A DNA stretch of 52,451 bases from CAYRXM01 sp964428175 (GTDB taxonomy: Bacteria; Chloroflexota; Anaerolineae; JAFGEY01): contig CAYRXM010000010.1 of the NCBI GenBank assembly GCA_964428175.1, positions 1 through 52,451 of the forward strand, written 5' to 3'. Of this stretch, positions 18,219 to 27,482 are shown piece by piece. Each line of letters begins with the position of its first letter. The first letter of the stretch is position 1. The notes beneath the pieces were generated by a model. It had not been told where the DNA came from. It made no database searches and saw nothing but the letters and a program-made list of their open reading frames with translations. Both the position numbers and the translations under genes were made by a program.

Positions 18219-18222
18219 TCAA
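18194..18222 (-). promoter_or_regulatory. consensus sigma70 promoter of the nfn-type pair
   Basis: On the minus strand TTGACA (18222-18217) and TATAAT (18199-18194) are separated by 17 bases, a perfect consensus. Transcription would start near 18187, giving a leader of about 68 bases before the GTG. Another TATAAT-like patch lies at 18229-18235, without a partner. Confidence 0.8.
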
Positions 18223-18249
18223 ATGCCGAATTATAGTTCGTTCGCAATT

Positions 18250-20010
18250 TCACGAATTGGTCGGCAAAGGGCCAGGCGAGCGGAATATCCCCGCGATGCG
18301 CGCCATGTCGAATTTCGTCGTGCGATCATAATTGTAAATGCCATTCTGCTCCTGCTCGACGTCGGTGAGCTGGGTGTAGCAGAACCCGCAGATGTGCGGG
18401 TGGCTCAAAATCGCCTCGACCAAGCCCTCCAGCCGGGCATAAAACTCATCCAGCGTCCGGGGGTCCTGGCCATAGCCCCACGAGTTTTCGGCAAACTGCT
18501 GCCCGACGATCCACTTGATCCCGCCAAACTCGTCCACGATGTAAGGCTGGCCCGCGTATTCAACCTCACGGTCGGGATAATTGCGCCACACGCCGCCGGG
18601 ATGTACCTGCAACTGCTCTTGCAGCAGGTCGGGGTCTTGGTTGTAGGTGTGTACCGTCCACAAATCGGTCTTGACGTGGACATAGCCGCTGGCGTCGTTG
18701 ACTGGACGGGTGGGGTCGAGGCGGCGGGTCAGGTCGTAGGCATCGGCGTGCAGGCGCGGATGCTGCCGCCCGTCGCCGACGTTGTGCGTCTCGTTGAACG
18801 GCGTCCAGGCGACGATTGACGGGTGGTTGCGGTCGCGGACAACGATCTCGGCCCACTCGCTGAGAAAATTGCGCGCGCTGATCGGCTCGGTCACGTCCAT
18901 GCCCCAGCTCGACGATTCGCCCCAGGTGAGATAGCCGAGTTTGTCGGCCCAGTAGTGAAAGCGCTCTTCGAACACCTTTTGGTGCAGCCGCGCGCCGTTG
19001 AACCCCGCCGCCATCGACAGCTCGATGTCCTGTCGCAGCGCTGCGTCCGAGGGCGCGGTCCAGATGCCGTCGGGGTAAAAGCCCTGATCCAGCACCAGGC
19101 GCAGGTAAAACGGCTCGTTGTTCAAGAAAACCTGATTGCCTTCGACGTGTACCTTGCGCAGCCCGGCATAGCTTTCGACCGTGTCCAAAATCGCGCCGTC
19201 GGCGTCGATCACCTCAAAGCGCAGGCCGTAGAGAAAGGGATCGGCGGGCGACCACGGCCGTGGATGCTCGATCGGCAGCGAGCAGGACAGCGCGTTGCCG
19301 GCGGGGATTTCGACCTGGCTCACCTGCACCGCGCCGTCGAACAGGGTGGCGCGGAAGCGCAGCCCGCGCCGGACGTCGTAAAAGCGGGGCACGAGCACCA
19401 AGCGCGCGCCGTCCAGGTCGGGAATGACTTGCACATCTTCCAGGCCAAAGGAGGGCACGGCTTCCAGCCACACCGTCTGCCAGATGCCGGTGGTGCGGGT
19501 GTAATGGCAGCCGCGCGAGGCGTAATCGGGGCACTGCTTGCCGCCGGGCTGCACGCCGGAGCGGGTTTCGTCGCGCACATAGACCACCAGGTCGTGGATT
19601 TGGCCCGGTGACACCTCAGGTGTCACCTGAGCGGTGATGTCGTAAGCGAACGACGACGTGCCGCCCCAATGCCGGCCCACCGACACGCCGTCGATAAAGG
19701 CCTCACTCTCGTAATCGACCGCGCCCAGGCGCAGCCACACGCGCTGCCCGGCCCAGTCGGCGGGGATTTCGATCTGGCGGTGATACCAGATCATCTCGAT
19801 AAAGTCGGTGTGCCCGACGCCGGAGAGCCGGCTTTCGGGGCAAAAGGGGACGGTGATCGGATCATTGAAGCCCTTGCTGGCGGCCAGGCCGCGCTGCACG
19901 CCCGATTTGCCCGGATCAAAGGTGTAGGTCCACCGGCCGTTGAGGTTGATCCACGGCTCGCGGACAAACTGCGGGCGCGGGTATTCGGGACGGGGGATGG
20001 AATTGGACAT
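18250..20010 (-). CDS. glycoside hydrolase family 2 (beta-galactosidase/glucuronidase-like)
   Basis: The 586-residue enzyme has the GH2 order: an N-terminal sugar-binding jelly roll (FVREPWINLNGRWTYTFD, residues 15-32), an Ig-like middle domain, and a C-terminal TIM barrel with VRDRNHPSIVAWTPFNE. The acid/base Glu is E407 in PFNETH and the nucleophile is E494 in VDEFGG. No signal peptide is present, so it acts in the cytoplasm on an imported sugar. The start at 20010 has CGGAGGTG nine bases upstream. Its sugar preference cannot be read from these motifs. The gene stands alone between the nfn pair and the peroxiredoxin terminator, on the same strand as both. Confidence 0.88.
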   Translation of the reverse strand: MSNSIPRPEYPRPQFVREPWINLNGRWTYTFDPGKSGVQRGLAASKGFNDPITVPFCPESRLSGVGHTDFIEMIWYHRQIEIPADWAGQRVWLRLGAVDYESEAFIDGVSVGRHWGGTSSFAYDITAQVTPEVSPGQIHDLVVYVRDETRSGVQPGGKQCPDYASRGCHYTRTTGIWQTVWLEAVPSFGLEDVQVIPDLDGARLVLVPRFYDVRRGLRFRATLFDGAVQVSQVEIPAGNALSCSLPIEHPRPWSPADPFLYGLRFEVIDADGAILDTVESYAGLRKVHVEGNQVFLNNEPFYLRLVLDQGFYPDGIWTAPSDAALRQDIELSMAAGFNGARLHQKVFEERFHYWADKLGYLTWGESSSWGMDVTEPISARNFLSEWAEIVVRDRNHPSIVAWTPFNETHNVGDGRQHPRLHADAYDLTRRLDPTRPVNDASGYVHVKTDLWTVHTYNQDPDLLQEQLQVHPGGVWRNYPDREVEYAGQPYIVDEFGGIKWIVGQQFAENSWGYGQDPRTLDEFYARLEGLVEAILSHPHICGFCYTQLTDVEQEQNGIYNYDRTTKFDMARIAGIFRSPGPLPTNS

Positions 20011-20080
20011 TCGGACACCTCCGTATGTTGGATTGTTTGCACACTCGACCGCTTATTGTACACCATGATGACCGAACAAC

Positions 20081-20114
20081 AAAAAAAGCCCGGCACAGCG
20101 CAAGCTGTGCCGGG
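20081..20114 (-). terminator. rho-independent terminator after the peroxiredoxin gene
   Basis: On the minus strand CCCGGCACAGC and GCTGTGCCGGG form an 11-bp stem with a four-base TTGC loop, followed by seven T residues. It lies about 40 bases after the TAA-type end of the peroxiredoxin frame at 20153. Its place after the second half, with none after the TGA, supports one unit across that TGA. Confidence 0.9.
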
Positions 20115-20152
20115 GCGTTGCGTACAAAAGCCGGGCCGCCTTTGAAGGCTGT

Positions 20153-20854
20153 TTACGGTTTCCAGACCTCCCACACCTTGCCCACCAGGTCCGGGCCAGG
20201 TTTCAAAGTGACTTGTCCAGGTTCCCACCCGGAAGGGGTCACTTCGCCTGTTTTGCGCACGTGCTGGAAGGCCTTGATCTGCCGGAGCAACTCGACCGGG
20301 TTTCGTCCTACCTCTGCAGTTAACACCTCCATCGCCCGAATGACAAAATCGGGATCGATGATGAACCGGCCTCGGATATTGACGCCGGCCGCTTCATCGT
20401 ACACACCATAGACGGTGCCGATCTTGCCGCCACCATCCGAGAGCATCGGGAAGGGCACGCCGCCATCCACCATCTTGGACAGCTCTTGCTCTTGCCAGAT
20501 TTTGTGTACGAAACGGCTGTCGGTGCTCATTGCCAATACTTCGGTACCCAGCGCCTGAAAATCCTTGTAAAGGGCAGCGACCGCTGCCAATTCGGTCGGT
20601 CAAACAAAGGTGAAATCACCTGGATAGAAACAGAGTACAATCCATTGGCCCTTATAGTCGGACAACTTGACCGGCTTGAATCCGACTCCGGCGACAAAGG
20701 CTGAGGCTTCGAAATCAATCGCTTCTTTGCCTACACGTGCTAACACTTGAACCTCCTGTTTGGGCGCTACCCCGGCGAAGGGGACAGCGGCTTCTGGAAC
20801 GGGCAACATTGGCCCGCCTGCGGGTTTGACACACCCATCCTTTAGTTCCGGCAT
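20153..20854 (-). CDS. selenocysteine peroxiredoxin (AhpC/Prx1 type, in-frame TGA at the peroxidatic site)
   Basis: A peroxiredoxin reduces hydrogen or organic peroxides. The frame from the ATG at 20854 (AGAGGAGG upstream) reads to a TGA at 20602-20600 and continues in the same frame to 20153. The stop falls exactly at the peroxidatic position: LCFYPGDFTFV-U-PTELAAV, where AhpC has DFTFVCPTEL. Read through as Sec, the protein has 233 residues with U85 and T82 as the TxxU motif. A 35-residue N-terminal extension precedes the fold. The usual resolving Cys (VCPxGW) is Thr here (EVTPSGWEPG), and the only Cys are C8 and C75, so an external thiol or C75 may act. A GGUC-loop hairpin follows the TGA. 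Its neighbour is katG. Standard callers would give two pieces. Confidence 0.9.
20573..20602 (-). promoter_or_regulatory. bacterial SECIS-like hairpin after the Sec TGA
   Basis: Counting the T of the TGA as 1, GGCAGC (15-20) pairs with GCTGCC (25-30) around a GGTC tetraloop at 21-24. Six perfect pairs with a G-U in the loop, about 17 bases after the TGA, match what is known for bacterial SECIS elements (the fdhF loop also exposes GU). It lies inside the coding frame (LAAVAA). Confidence 0.8.
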
Positions 20855-20982
20855 ACAAACCTCCTCTGGTTTTGAAATCATCACTATTCACAGCGTCTGC
20901 GAACGGCGGCCCGGCCGGAATGACGCCGTGATTGGTCAACGAGATATTGTCTAAATCTTGCCTGGCACTTTTTTGGCTGTGA

Positions 20983-23187
<2,205 letters not shown>

Positions 23188-23198
23188 CTCGGTTCTCC

Positions 23199-23212
23199 TT
23201 GTATATATACAA
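23199..23212. promoter_or_regulatory. 14-bp perfect palindrome in the katG leader
   Basis: TTGTATATATACAA at 23199-23212 is a perfect palindrome directly upstream of the katG ribosome-binding site. It also lies in a wider CTTGTA...TACAAG dyad (23198-23226). It could be an operator for a peroxide or iron regulator, but it does not match the PerR consensus well, so the regulator is not assigned. Confidence 0.4.
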
Positions 23213-23312
23213 CTTGAATTTACAAGAGCCTGTGATGCCCTCGTATATGCTAGATTTATTCCTCAAAACGGCTACCGCTGTGTTTGCAGGATCAAGGACT
23301 TGGTTCGATAGA

Positions 23313-23750
23313 CTAACCTCCCTGTGATTCATATTCGGTTTTGGAACTGGTCTGCAACTGAATCAACATCTTGCGGGTCAATGTTTTCAAAGACAAAATG
23401 TGTATCGTCACGCCGGCAACGACGACCGCCAGCAGCGCGCGCACCCACCACAGCGTCACCACGCTCAAGGCCGTATAGCCGATGACACCCCACAAGACGC
23501 ACAAGGTCGTGATTTTGGCCCCCAGTGTGATCGCCCGGTGTTCGCGGTAATGCCGGATATAGTCGCCCAGCCAGCGATGGTGGATCAGCCAATCGTACAG
23601 CCGCTCCGAACTGCGGAAAAAACAGGCCGCGGCGAGCAGCAAAAACGGTGTGGTCGGCAGCAGGGGAATAAACACGCCCAGCACGCCCAGAGCGAGCGTC
23701 ACCAGCCCGGCGACGATCAGCAGCCGCTTGCGCCACAAAACCCGTTTCAA
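23313..23750 (-). CDS. DUF454 (YbaN-type) inner-membrane protein
   Basis: The 145-residue protein has the DUF454 pattern: a first helix LIVAGLVTLALGVLGVFIPLLPTTPFLLLAAACFFRSS, then YDWLIHHRWLGDYIRHYREHRAI, and two further helices (about residues 80-120). It begins with a TTG at 23750 overlapping the stop of the ferritin-like gene (TTGA), with GGAG upstream, so it is coupled to that gene. E. coli YbaN is of unknown function. The link to an iron-handling gene here and to a PerR-like regulator suggests a role in membrane ion or haem handling, but this is inference. A 125-base space separates it from katG. Confidence 0.8.
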   Translation of the reverse strand: MKRVLWRKRLLIVAGLVTLALGVLGVFIPLLPTTPFLLLAAACFFRSSERLYDWLIHHRWLGDYIRHYREHRAITLGAKITTLCVLWGVIGYTALSVVTLWWVRALLAVVVAGVTIHILSLKTLTRKMLIQLQTSSKTEYESQGG

Positions 23751-24619
23751 ATCTCCACCCCCAGAAATTCGCGGATCAGCAGCCCAACAACAAAGCTCAA
23801 ACCGGCCACGCCGAGACTGAGACCTGCCATCTCGAAAAAGCGCCGCTTGAACGGCTCGTCTTTGGCCACCGAGATGTAATAGTTGAACACGGCAATGATC
23901 AGCACCGCGCCGGTCAGCGTGACCGCCAGGCTGATGTAATAGTTCTGGATCAGCAGATAGGGCAAGATCAGGAGCAAGACGGTAATGATGTAGGCCGCGC
24001 CGGTGTACAGTGCCGCCTTGAGCGGGTTTTTGTCCGTCTCTTCCGATTTGGTGGACAGGTACTCGGAGGCGGCCATCGACAGGGCGGCGGCGATGCCGGT
24101 GATCGAGCCGCTCAAGGCGATCAGCCGCGTGTTTTGAAAGGCCAGGGTCAGCCCGGCCAGCGTGCCGGTCAGCTCGACCAGGGCGTCGTTCAGGCCCAGC
24201 ACCATCGAGCCGGCGTAGCGCAGTTTTTCCTCATCGAGCATATCGATCAAGGCGTCTTCGTGCGCGTCCTCTTGCTCGGCGATGGCCGCCGCTTCGGGAA
24301 TGTGCGCGCTCAACGCGCCATAGTTTTCCTGCGCGCCCTGCTCGCCGCGCTCCATCAGCTTGATCGCAAAGGTAAAGCCGAGCAACCGGCCGAGCAGGGA
24401 AAAAGCGTGCATCTTGAAGCGGTTTGGCCTGATCTCCTGCCCGGTATAGTGCTTCCAGCGTTGATAGTGGGCCAACTCTTCATTGGCGATGCGCTCCAGG
24501 ATTTGTCTGTTCTCAGTCGATTTGAGTGTTCCGGCGAGCCGCCGGTAGATGTGGTGTTCGGTGATTTCGTTACGTTGGTAGCCGAGCAGTTGCTCGCGCA
24601 ATGCCTGATCTATAGCCAT
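23747..24619 (-). CDS. ferritin-like domain fused to a VIT1/CCC1 iron/manganese transporter
   Basis: From the ATG at 24619 (AAGGA upstream) the protein has 290 residues. The N-terminal half is a rubrerythrin/ferritin-like di-iron domain with ENRQILERIANEELAHYQRW and EQEDAHEDALIDMLDEE. The C-terminal half is a VIT1 family membrane domain (LVELTGTLAGLTLAFQNTRLIALSGSITGIAAALSMAASEYLS) with about five helices. This fusion is found in bacterial and archaeal Fe/Mn exporters (MbfA-like), which lower free iron during peroxide stress. A longer upstream frame overlaps the regulator gene and is not used. It follows perR by 44 bases and overlaps the DUF454 gene. Confidence 0.88.
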   Translation of the reverse strand: MAIDQALREQLLGYQRNEITEHHIYRRLAGTLKSTENRQILERIANEELAHYQRWKHYTGQEIRPNRFKMHAFSLLGRLLGFTFAIKLMERGEQGAQENYGALSAHIPEAAAIAEQEDAHEDALIDMLDEEKLRYAGSMVLGLNDALVELTGTLAGLTLAFQNTRLIALSGSITGIAAALSMAASEYLSTKSEETDKNPLKAALYTGAAYIITVLLLILPYLLIQNYYISLAVTLTGAVLIIAVFNYYISVAKDEPFKRRFFEMAGLSLGVAGLSFVVGLLIREFLGVEI

Positions 24620-24663
24620 TTTCCATCCTTCCAGATCGATTGTTGGCTTGGAAAAAATCAGCG

Positions 24664-25101
24664 TCAATCCGTGTCCGGTTTTTCGGCCTGACACTCGGGG
24701 CAGACGCCATAAAAAGTCACCTGGTGGCGCAAAATCTGATAGCCGGATGCGTCTTGCGGGGACAAATCCAACTCGGCAAAATCGTGGTCGATGTCGATGA
24801 GTTTGTGACAGAGGATGCAGTAGAGATGATGGTGTGCGCCGGTATTGGTATCATAACGCTGGCCGCCGTCGCTCAAATCCTGAACCGGCACCAAAGCACC
24901 CAGATCGTTCAGCTCGTGAAACGAGTTGTAGACGGTCGTGCGGGAAACGTCAGGCATCACCTCCAGGACGCGCTGATACACCGTTTCGGCAGTGGGATGG
25001 CTGTCGTCGCTGGCGATCAGTTCCAAGATCATCCGCCGCTGCGGCGTGATTTTCAGCCCGCGCTGGCGGAACAACTCGATCAACGTTTCGAGTGACCTCA
25101 C
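24664..25101 (-). CDS. PerR-like peroxide-sensing regulator of the Fur family
   Basis: This 145-residue regulator has the winged-helix part (LKITPQRRMILELIASDDSHPTAETVYQRV) and the sensor part. H35 fits the PerR His that is oxidised. In RYDTNTGAHHHLYC the Asp stands six residues before the first His, as in PerR (Fur has Glu at that place). Structural zinc Cys pairs are CILC and CPEC. The start is a GTG at 25101, with GAGGT at good spacing. It heads an operon-like run: regulator, ferritin/VIT1 protein, DUF454, then katG and the Sec peroxiredoxin. A Per-box lies on its own promoter. A Fur or Zur role is possible but less likely. Confidence 0.85.
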   Translation of the reverse strand: MRSLETLIELFRQRGLKITPQRRMILELIASDDSHPTAETVYQRVLEVMPDVSRTTVYNSFHELNDLGALVPVQDLSDGGQRYDTNTGAHHHLYCILCHKLIDIDHDFAELDLSPQDASGYQILRHQVTFYGVCPECQAEKPDTD

Positions 25102-25137
25102 AGTGTGACCTCAAATCTATTTTGAATCCTTCACAAC

Positions 25138-25174
25138 TAGTAATCATTATAATATAGGAATTTGATTTTGTCAA
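25138..25174 (-). promoter_or_regulatory. consensus promoter of the perR-like gene with an overlapping Per-box
   Basis: On the minus strand TTGACA (25174-25169) and TATAAT (25151-25146) are 17 bases apart, both perfect. TAGTAATCATTATAA at 25138-25152 matches the Per-box TTATAATNATTATAA at all but two positions and covers the -10. Self-repression by the PerR-like protein is the likely meaning. Confidence 0.75.
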
Positions 25175-25204
25175 GAGCCTTTCTTGACACGACAAGCGAC
25201 TGCT

Positions 25205-25232
25205 TTGACAAATTGAATAATTCGAGTAAAAT
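25205..25232 (+). promoter_or_regulatory. sigma70 promoter of the ABC-F leader
   Basis: TTGACA at 25205-25210 and TAAAAT at 25227-25232 are 16 bases apart. The start of transcription would be near 25239, about 220 bases before the ABC-F start codon. It is divergent from the perR-like promoter. Confidence 0.65.
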
Positions 25233-25263
25233 ACACACATTACCTTTCTGAATGGACGAATCA

Positions 25264-25326
25264 ATGGGCTGCTACCAGGTCTTCATCATTGTTATGACGG
25301 GTGGAATGGAGGACTTGTTGACCTAG
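25264..25326 (+). CDS. possible leader peptide upstream of the ABC-F gene
   Basis: A 20-codon frame, MGCYQVFIIVMTGGMEDLLT, ends in TAG at 25324-25326. An in-frame ATG at 25252 would add MDES. No strong ribosome-binding site is seen. It lies 30 bases before the first of two intrinsic terminators in the leader of an ABC-F gene. Leaders of antibiotic-responsive ABC-F genes often hold such a peptide whose translation controls termination. TGCGCC just after the stop is complementary to GGCGCA in the second hairpin, a possible alternative pairing. Its translation is unproven. Confidence 0.35.
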   Translation: MGCYQVFIIVMTGGMEDLLT

Positions 25327-25356
25327 TGCGCCTATGGGTAAATGATTATGTCAAGT

Positions 25357-25384
25357 AGCGTGGGCGCGCAGCCCACGCTTTTTT
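25357..25384 (+). terminator. first intrinsic terminator in the ABC-F leader
   Basis: AGCGTGGGC and GCCCACGCT form a 9-bp stem with a five-base GCGCA loop, followed by six T residues. It stands about 120 bases after the promoter start and 74 bases before the ABC-F start, so transcription must pass it for expression. Confidence 0.85.
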
Positions 25385-25395
25385 GTTTGTCGGCG

Positions 25396-25434
25396 GAGCC
25401 GTGGGCGCAGTGTCGTCCACGGCTCTTCTTTTTT
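25396..25434 (+). terminator. second intrinsic terminator in the ABC-F leader
   Basis: GAGCCGTGG pairs with CCACGGCTC (9 bp) around a 12-base loop, followed by TTCTTTTTT. It comes 11 bases after the first terminator and 23 bases before the ABC-F start codon. Two terminators in a row in front of a gene with no other visible promoter suggest attenuation. Confidence 0.8.
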
Positions 25435-25457
25435 ATGGGATTGATGAGGATACAGCG

Positions 25458-27449
25458 ATGTCGGTTTTAACGTTTAGCAATTTGGGCCAATCGTTTGGCG
25501 CAGTGGATATTTTTGCCGGGCTGTCAGGCCGTGTACCGCACGGGGCCAAGATCGGTCTCGTGGGGCCAAATGGCATTGGCAAAACCACGCTGTTGCACAT
25601 TCTGGTGGGAGCGGTAACGCCGACGGCCGGCCAGGTAACCGTCGCCAGGGGCACGCGGGTGGGCTATTTGCAGCAAGAGGCCGTCGACGCGTTTGTCGAT
25701 CAGGCGCACACGGTGTATGAAGAGATGCTGACCGTATTTGCCAATTTGCGCACGCAGGCGGCCCAACTGCGCGAGATGGAAGCCCAAATGGCCGGTGGAC
25801 ACCTTGCGGACGAACTATTCGAGCGCTATGGCGCGACACAGGAGGCGTTCGAGCTGGCCGGTGGCTATGATTATGAGCTGCGCATCCAGCAGGTGCTGAC
25901 CGGCCTGGGCTTCAAGGACGAGCAGCAGCACATACCGCTCGATCATTGCAGCGGCGGGCAAAAAACCCGCGCCTTGCTGGCGCGCCTGCTGCTCGAAAAG
26001 CCGGACCTGCTGGTGCTCGACGAGCCAACCAACCATCTGGACGTGGATGCGGTCGAATGGCTGGAAGGAATGCTGAAAACCTGGGAAGGCGCGATCCTGA
26101 TCGCCAGCCACGACCGCTACTTTTTGGACCGCGTTGTCGACACGATCTGGGAGATGACGCGCGGCGGTATGGAGAGCTATCGCGGCAATTACACCGCTTA
26201 TCTGCGCCAGCGCGACGAGCGCTGGGAGCGACGCGACCAAGAGTTTCAAGCGACAATCGAGTTTTTTCTCAAAGAACTGGATTACGTCAAGCGCAACATC
26301 GCCCGTGCCAGCACCACCGCGCAGGCGCAAGGTCGGCTGCGACGGCTGGTGCGCGGCGTCAAGGCAGTCGAATTGGCCGGGCCGCAGGCGCTGCAAGCAA
26401 GCTGGCTGCAATTCACCGAGGCGTACGACGTTTCCAAGGCCAAGTGGAACGTTGCTGAAGTCGAGCGGCAGATCAAGGCGCTGCCCAATCCCAACCCGCA
26501 CTACCATCAACTCAAGATGCGGCTGCAAACGCGCAAGCGGGGCGGCAACATCGTGCTGCGCACGCGCGATCTGCGCGTTGGCTATCCCGATACGCCTTTG
26601 TTCGAGGCGGAAGACATCGAATTGCTGCGCGGCGAGTGTGCGGCCTTGATCGGCCCCAACGGCGCGGGCAAGACGACTTTTTTGCGCACGCTGACCGGCC
26701 AGATCGCGCCGCCGGACGGTGACCTGCACCTGGGCGCCAACCTGGAAATCGGCTACTTTGCCCAGGCCTACCACGCACTGGACGCAGAACACACACTGCT
26801 CGACGAGCTGCTGTCGCACAGGCACATGCTGCTCGGCGAAGCGCGCAGCTACCTGGCGCGGTTTTTGTTCCGCGAGGATGATGTGTTCAAACCGGTGCGC
26901 GCGCTCAGCGGCGGCGAGCGCAGCCGCTTGGCGCTGGCGGTGCTGGCGTTGAACAAGGGCAACCTGCTCTTGCTCGACGAGCCGACCAATCACCTCGATC
27001 TGCCGGCGCAAGAAGCCTTGCAGGAGGCGTTGAGTCACTATGAGGGAACGATTCTGCTCGTCTCGCACGACCGCTATCTGATCGATGCGCTGGCGACGCA
27101 AATCTGGGAGCTGCGCGATGACCGACTGCACATACACAAGGGTGATTACCAGTCGTTCCTCGTCGAGCGGCAGGCGATGGAAGAACGAGCCAAACAGGAA
27201 TCAGGCCAGGGTCGCCGCAGCAGCGCGCGGCCGCCAGTTGTGCAGCGACCAAGGGCCGAAGAAAATATCGTTTGGACGGAGGACAAGATCGAAGAAATTG
27301 AACGGCGTTTGGCGCAATTGGGCCAGGGCTTGATCGAGGCGACCGAGGCGCAGCGGTGGGAGCGTGTGCGGACGCTAAATACAGAGTACCAGGAAACACA
27401 GGCCAAACTCGATGCGCTGCTGGTGCAGTGGGAGGCGATGACTGCGTAA
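25458..27449 (+). CDS. ABC-F family ATPase (ribosome-associated, Uup/EttA-like)
   Basis: The 663-residue protein has two ATPase domains and no membrane part. Domain one has Walker A GPNGIGKTT (residues 36-44), signature CSGGQKTRALLARLLL and LLVLDEPTNHLD. Domain two has GPNGAGKTT, LSGGERSRLALAVLAL and LLLLDEPTNHLD. Between them is the linker with WERRDQEFQATIEFFLKELDYVKRN, and the C-terminus is a charged coiled coil of about 90 residues. ABC-F proteins bind the ribosomal E site. Some resolve stalls and some give antibiotic protection; this one cannot be assigned. The ATG at 25458 has GAGGA upstream. Its leader has two terminators and a short ORF, which fits regulated expression. Confidence 0.92.
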   Translation: MSVLTFSNLGQSFGAVDIFAGLSGRVPHGAKIGLVGPNGIGKTTLLHILVGAVTPTAGQVTVARGTRVGYLQQEAVDAFVDQAHTVYEEMLTVFANLRTQAAQLREMEAQMAGGHLADELFERYGATQEAFELAGGYDYELRIQQVLTGLGFKDEQQHIPLDHCSGGQKTRALLARLLLEKPDLLVLDEPTNHLDVDAVEWLEGMLKTWEGAILIASHDRYFLDRVVDTIWEMTRGGMESYRGNYTAYLRQRDERWERRDQEFQATIEFFLKELDYVKRNIARASTTAQAQGRLRRLVRGVKAVELAGPQALQASWLQFTEAYDVSKAKWNVAEVERQIKALPNPNPHYHQLKMRLQTRKRGGNIVLRTRDLRVGYPDTPLFEAEDIELLRGECAALIGPNGAGKTTFLRTLTGQIAPPDGDLHLGANLEIGYFAQAYHALDAEHTLLDELLSHRHMLLGEARSYLARFLFREDDVFKPVRALSGGERSRLALAVLALNKGNLLLLDEPTNHLDLPAQEALQEALSHYEGTILLVSHDRYLIDALATQIWELRDDRLHIHKGDYQSFLVERQAMEERAKQESGQGRRSSARPPVVQRPRAEENIVWTEDKIEEIERRLAQLGQGLIEATEAQRWERVRTLNTEYQETQAKLDALLVQWEAMTA

Positions 27450-27482
27450 TGGTGTGCGAGAAAAGTTAAATGAAGGACGGTG

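Noticed and set aside
20153..20884. The peroxiredoxin as a pseudogene or two separate genes
   Set aside because: Frame and conservation are intact on both sides of the TGA, the TGA replaces exactly the Cys, a SECIS-like hairpin follows, and selB is present.
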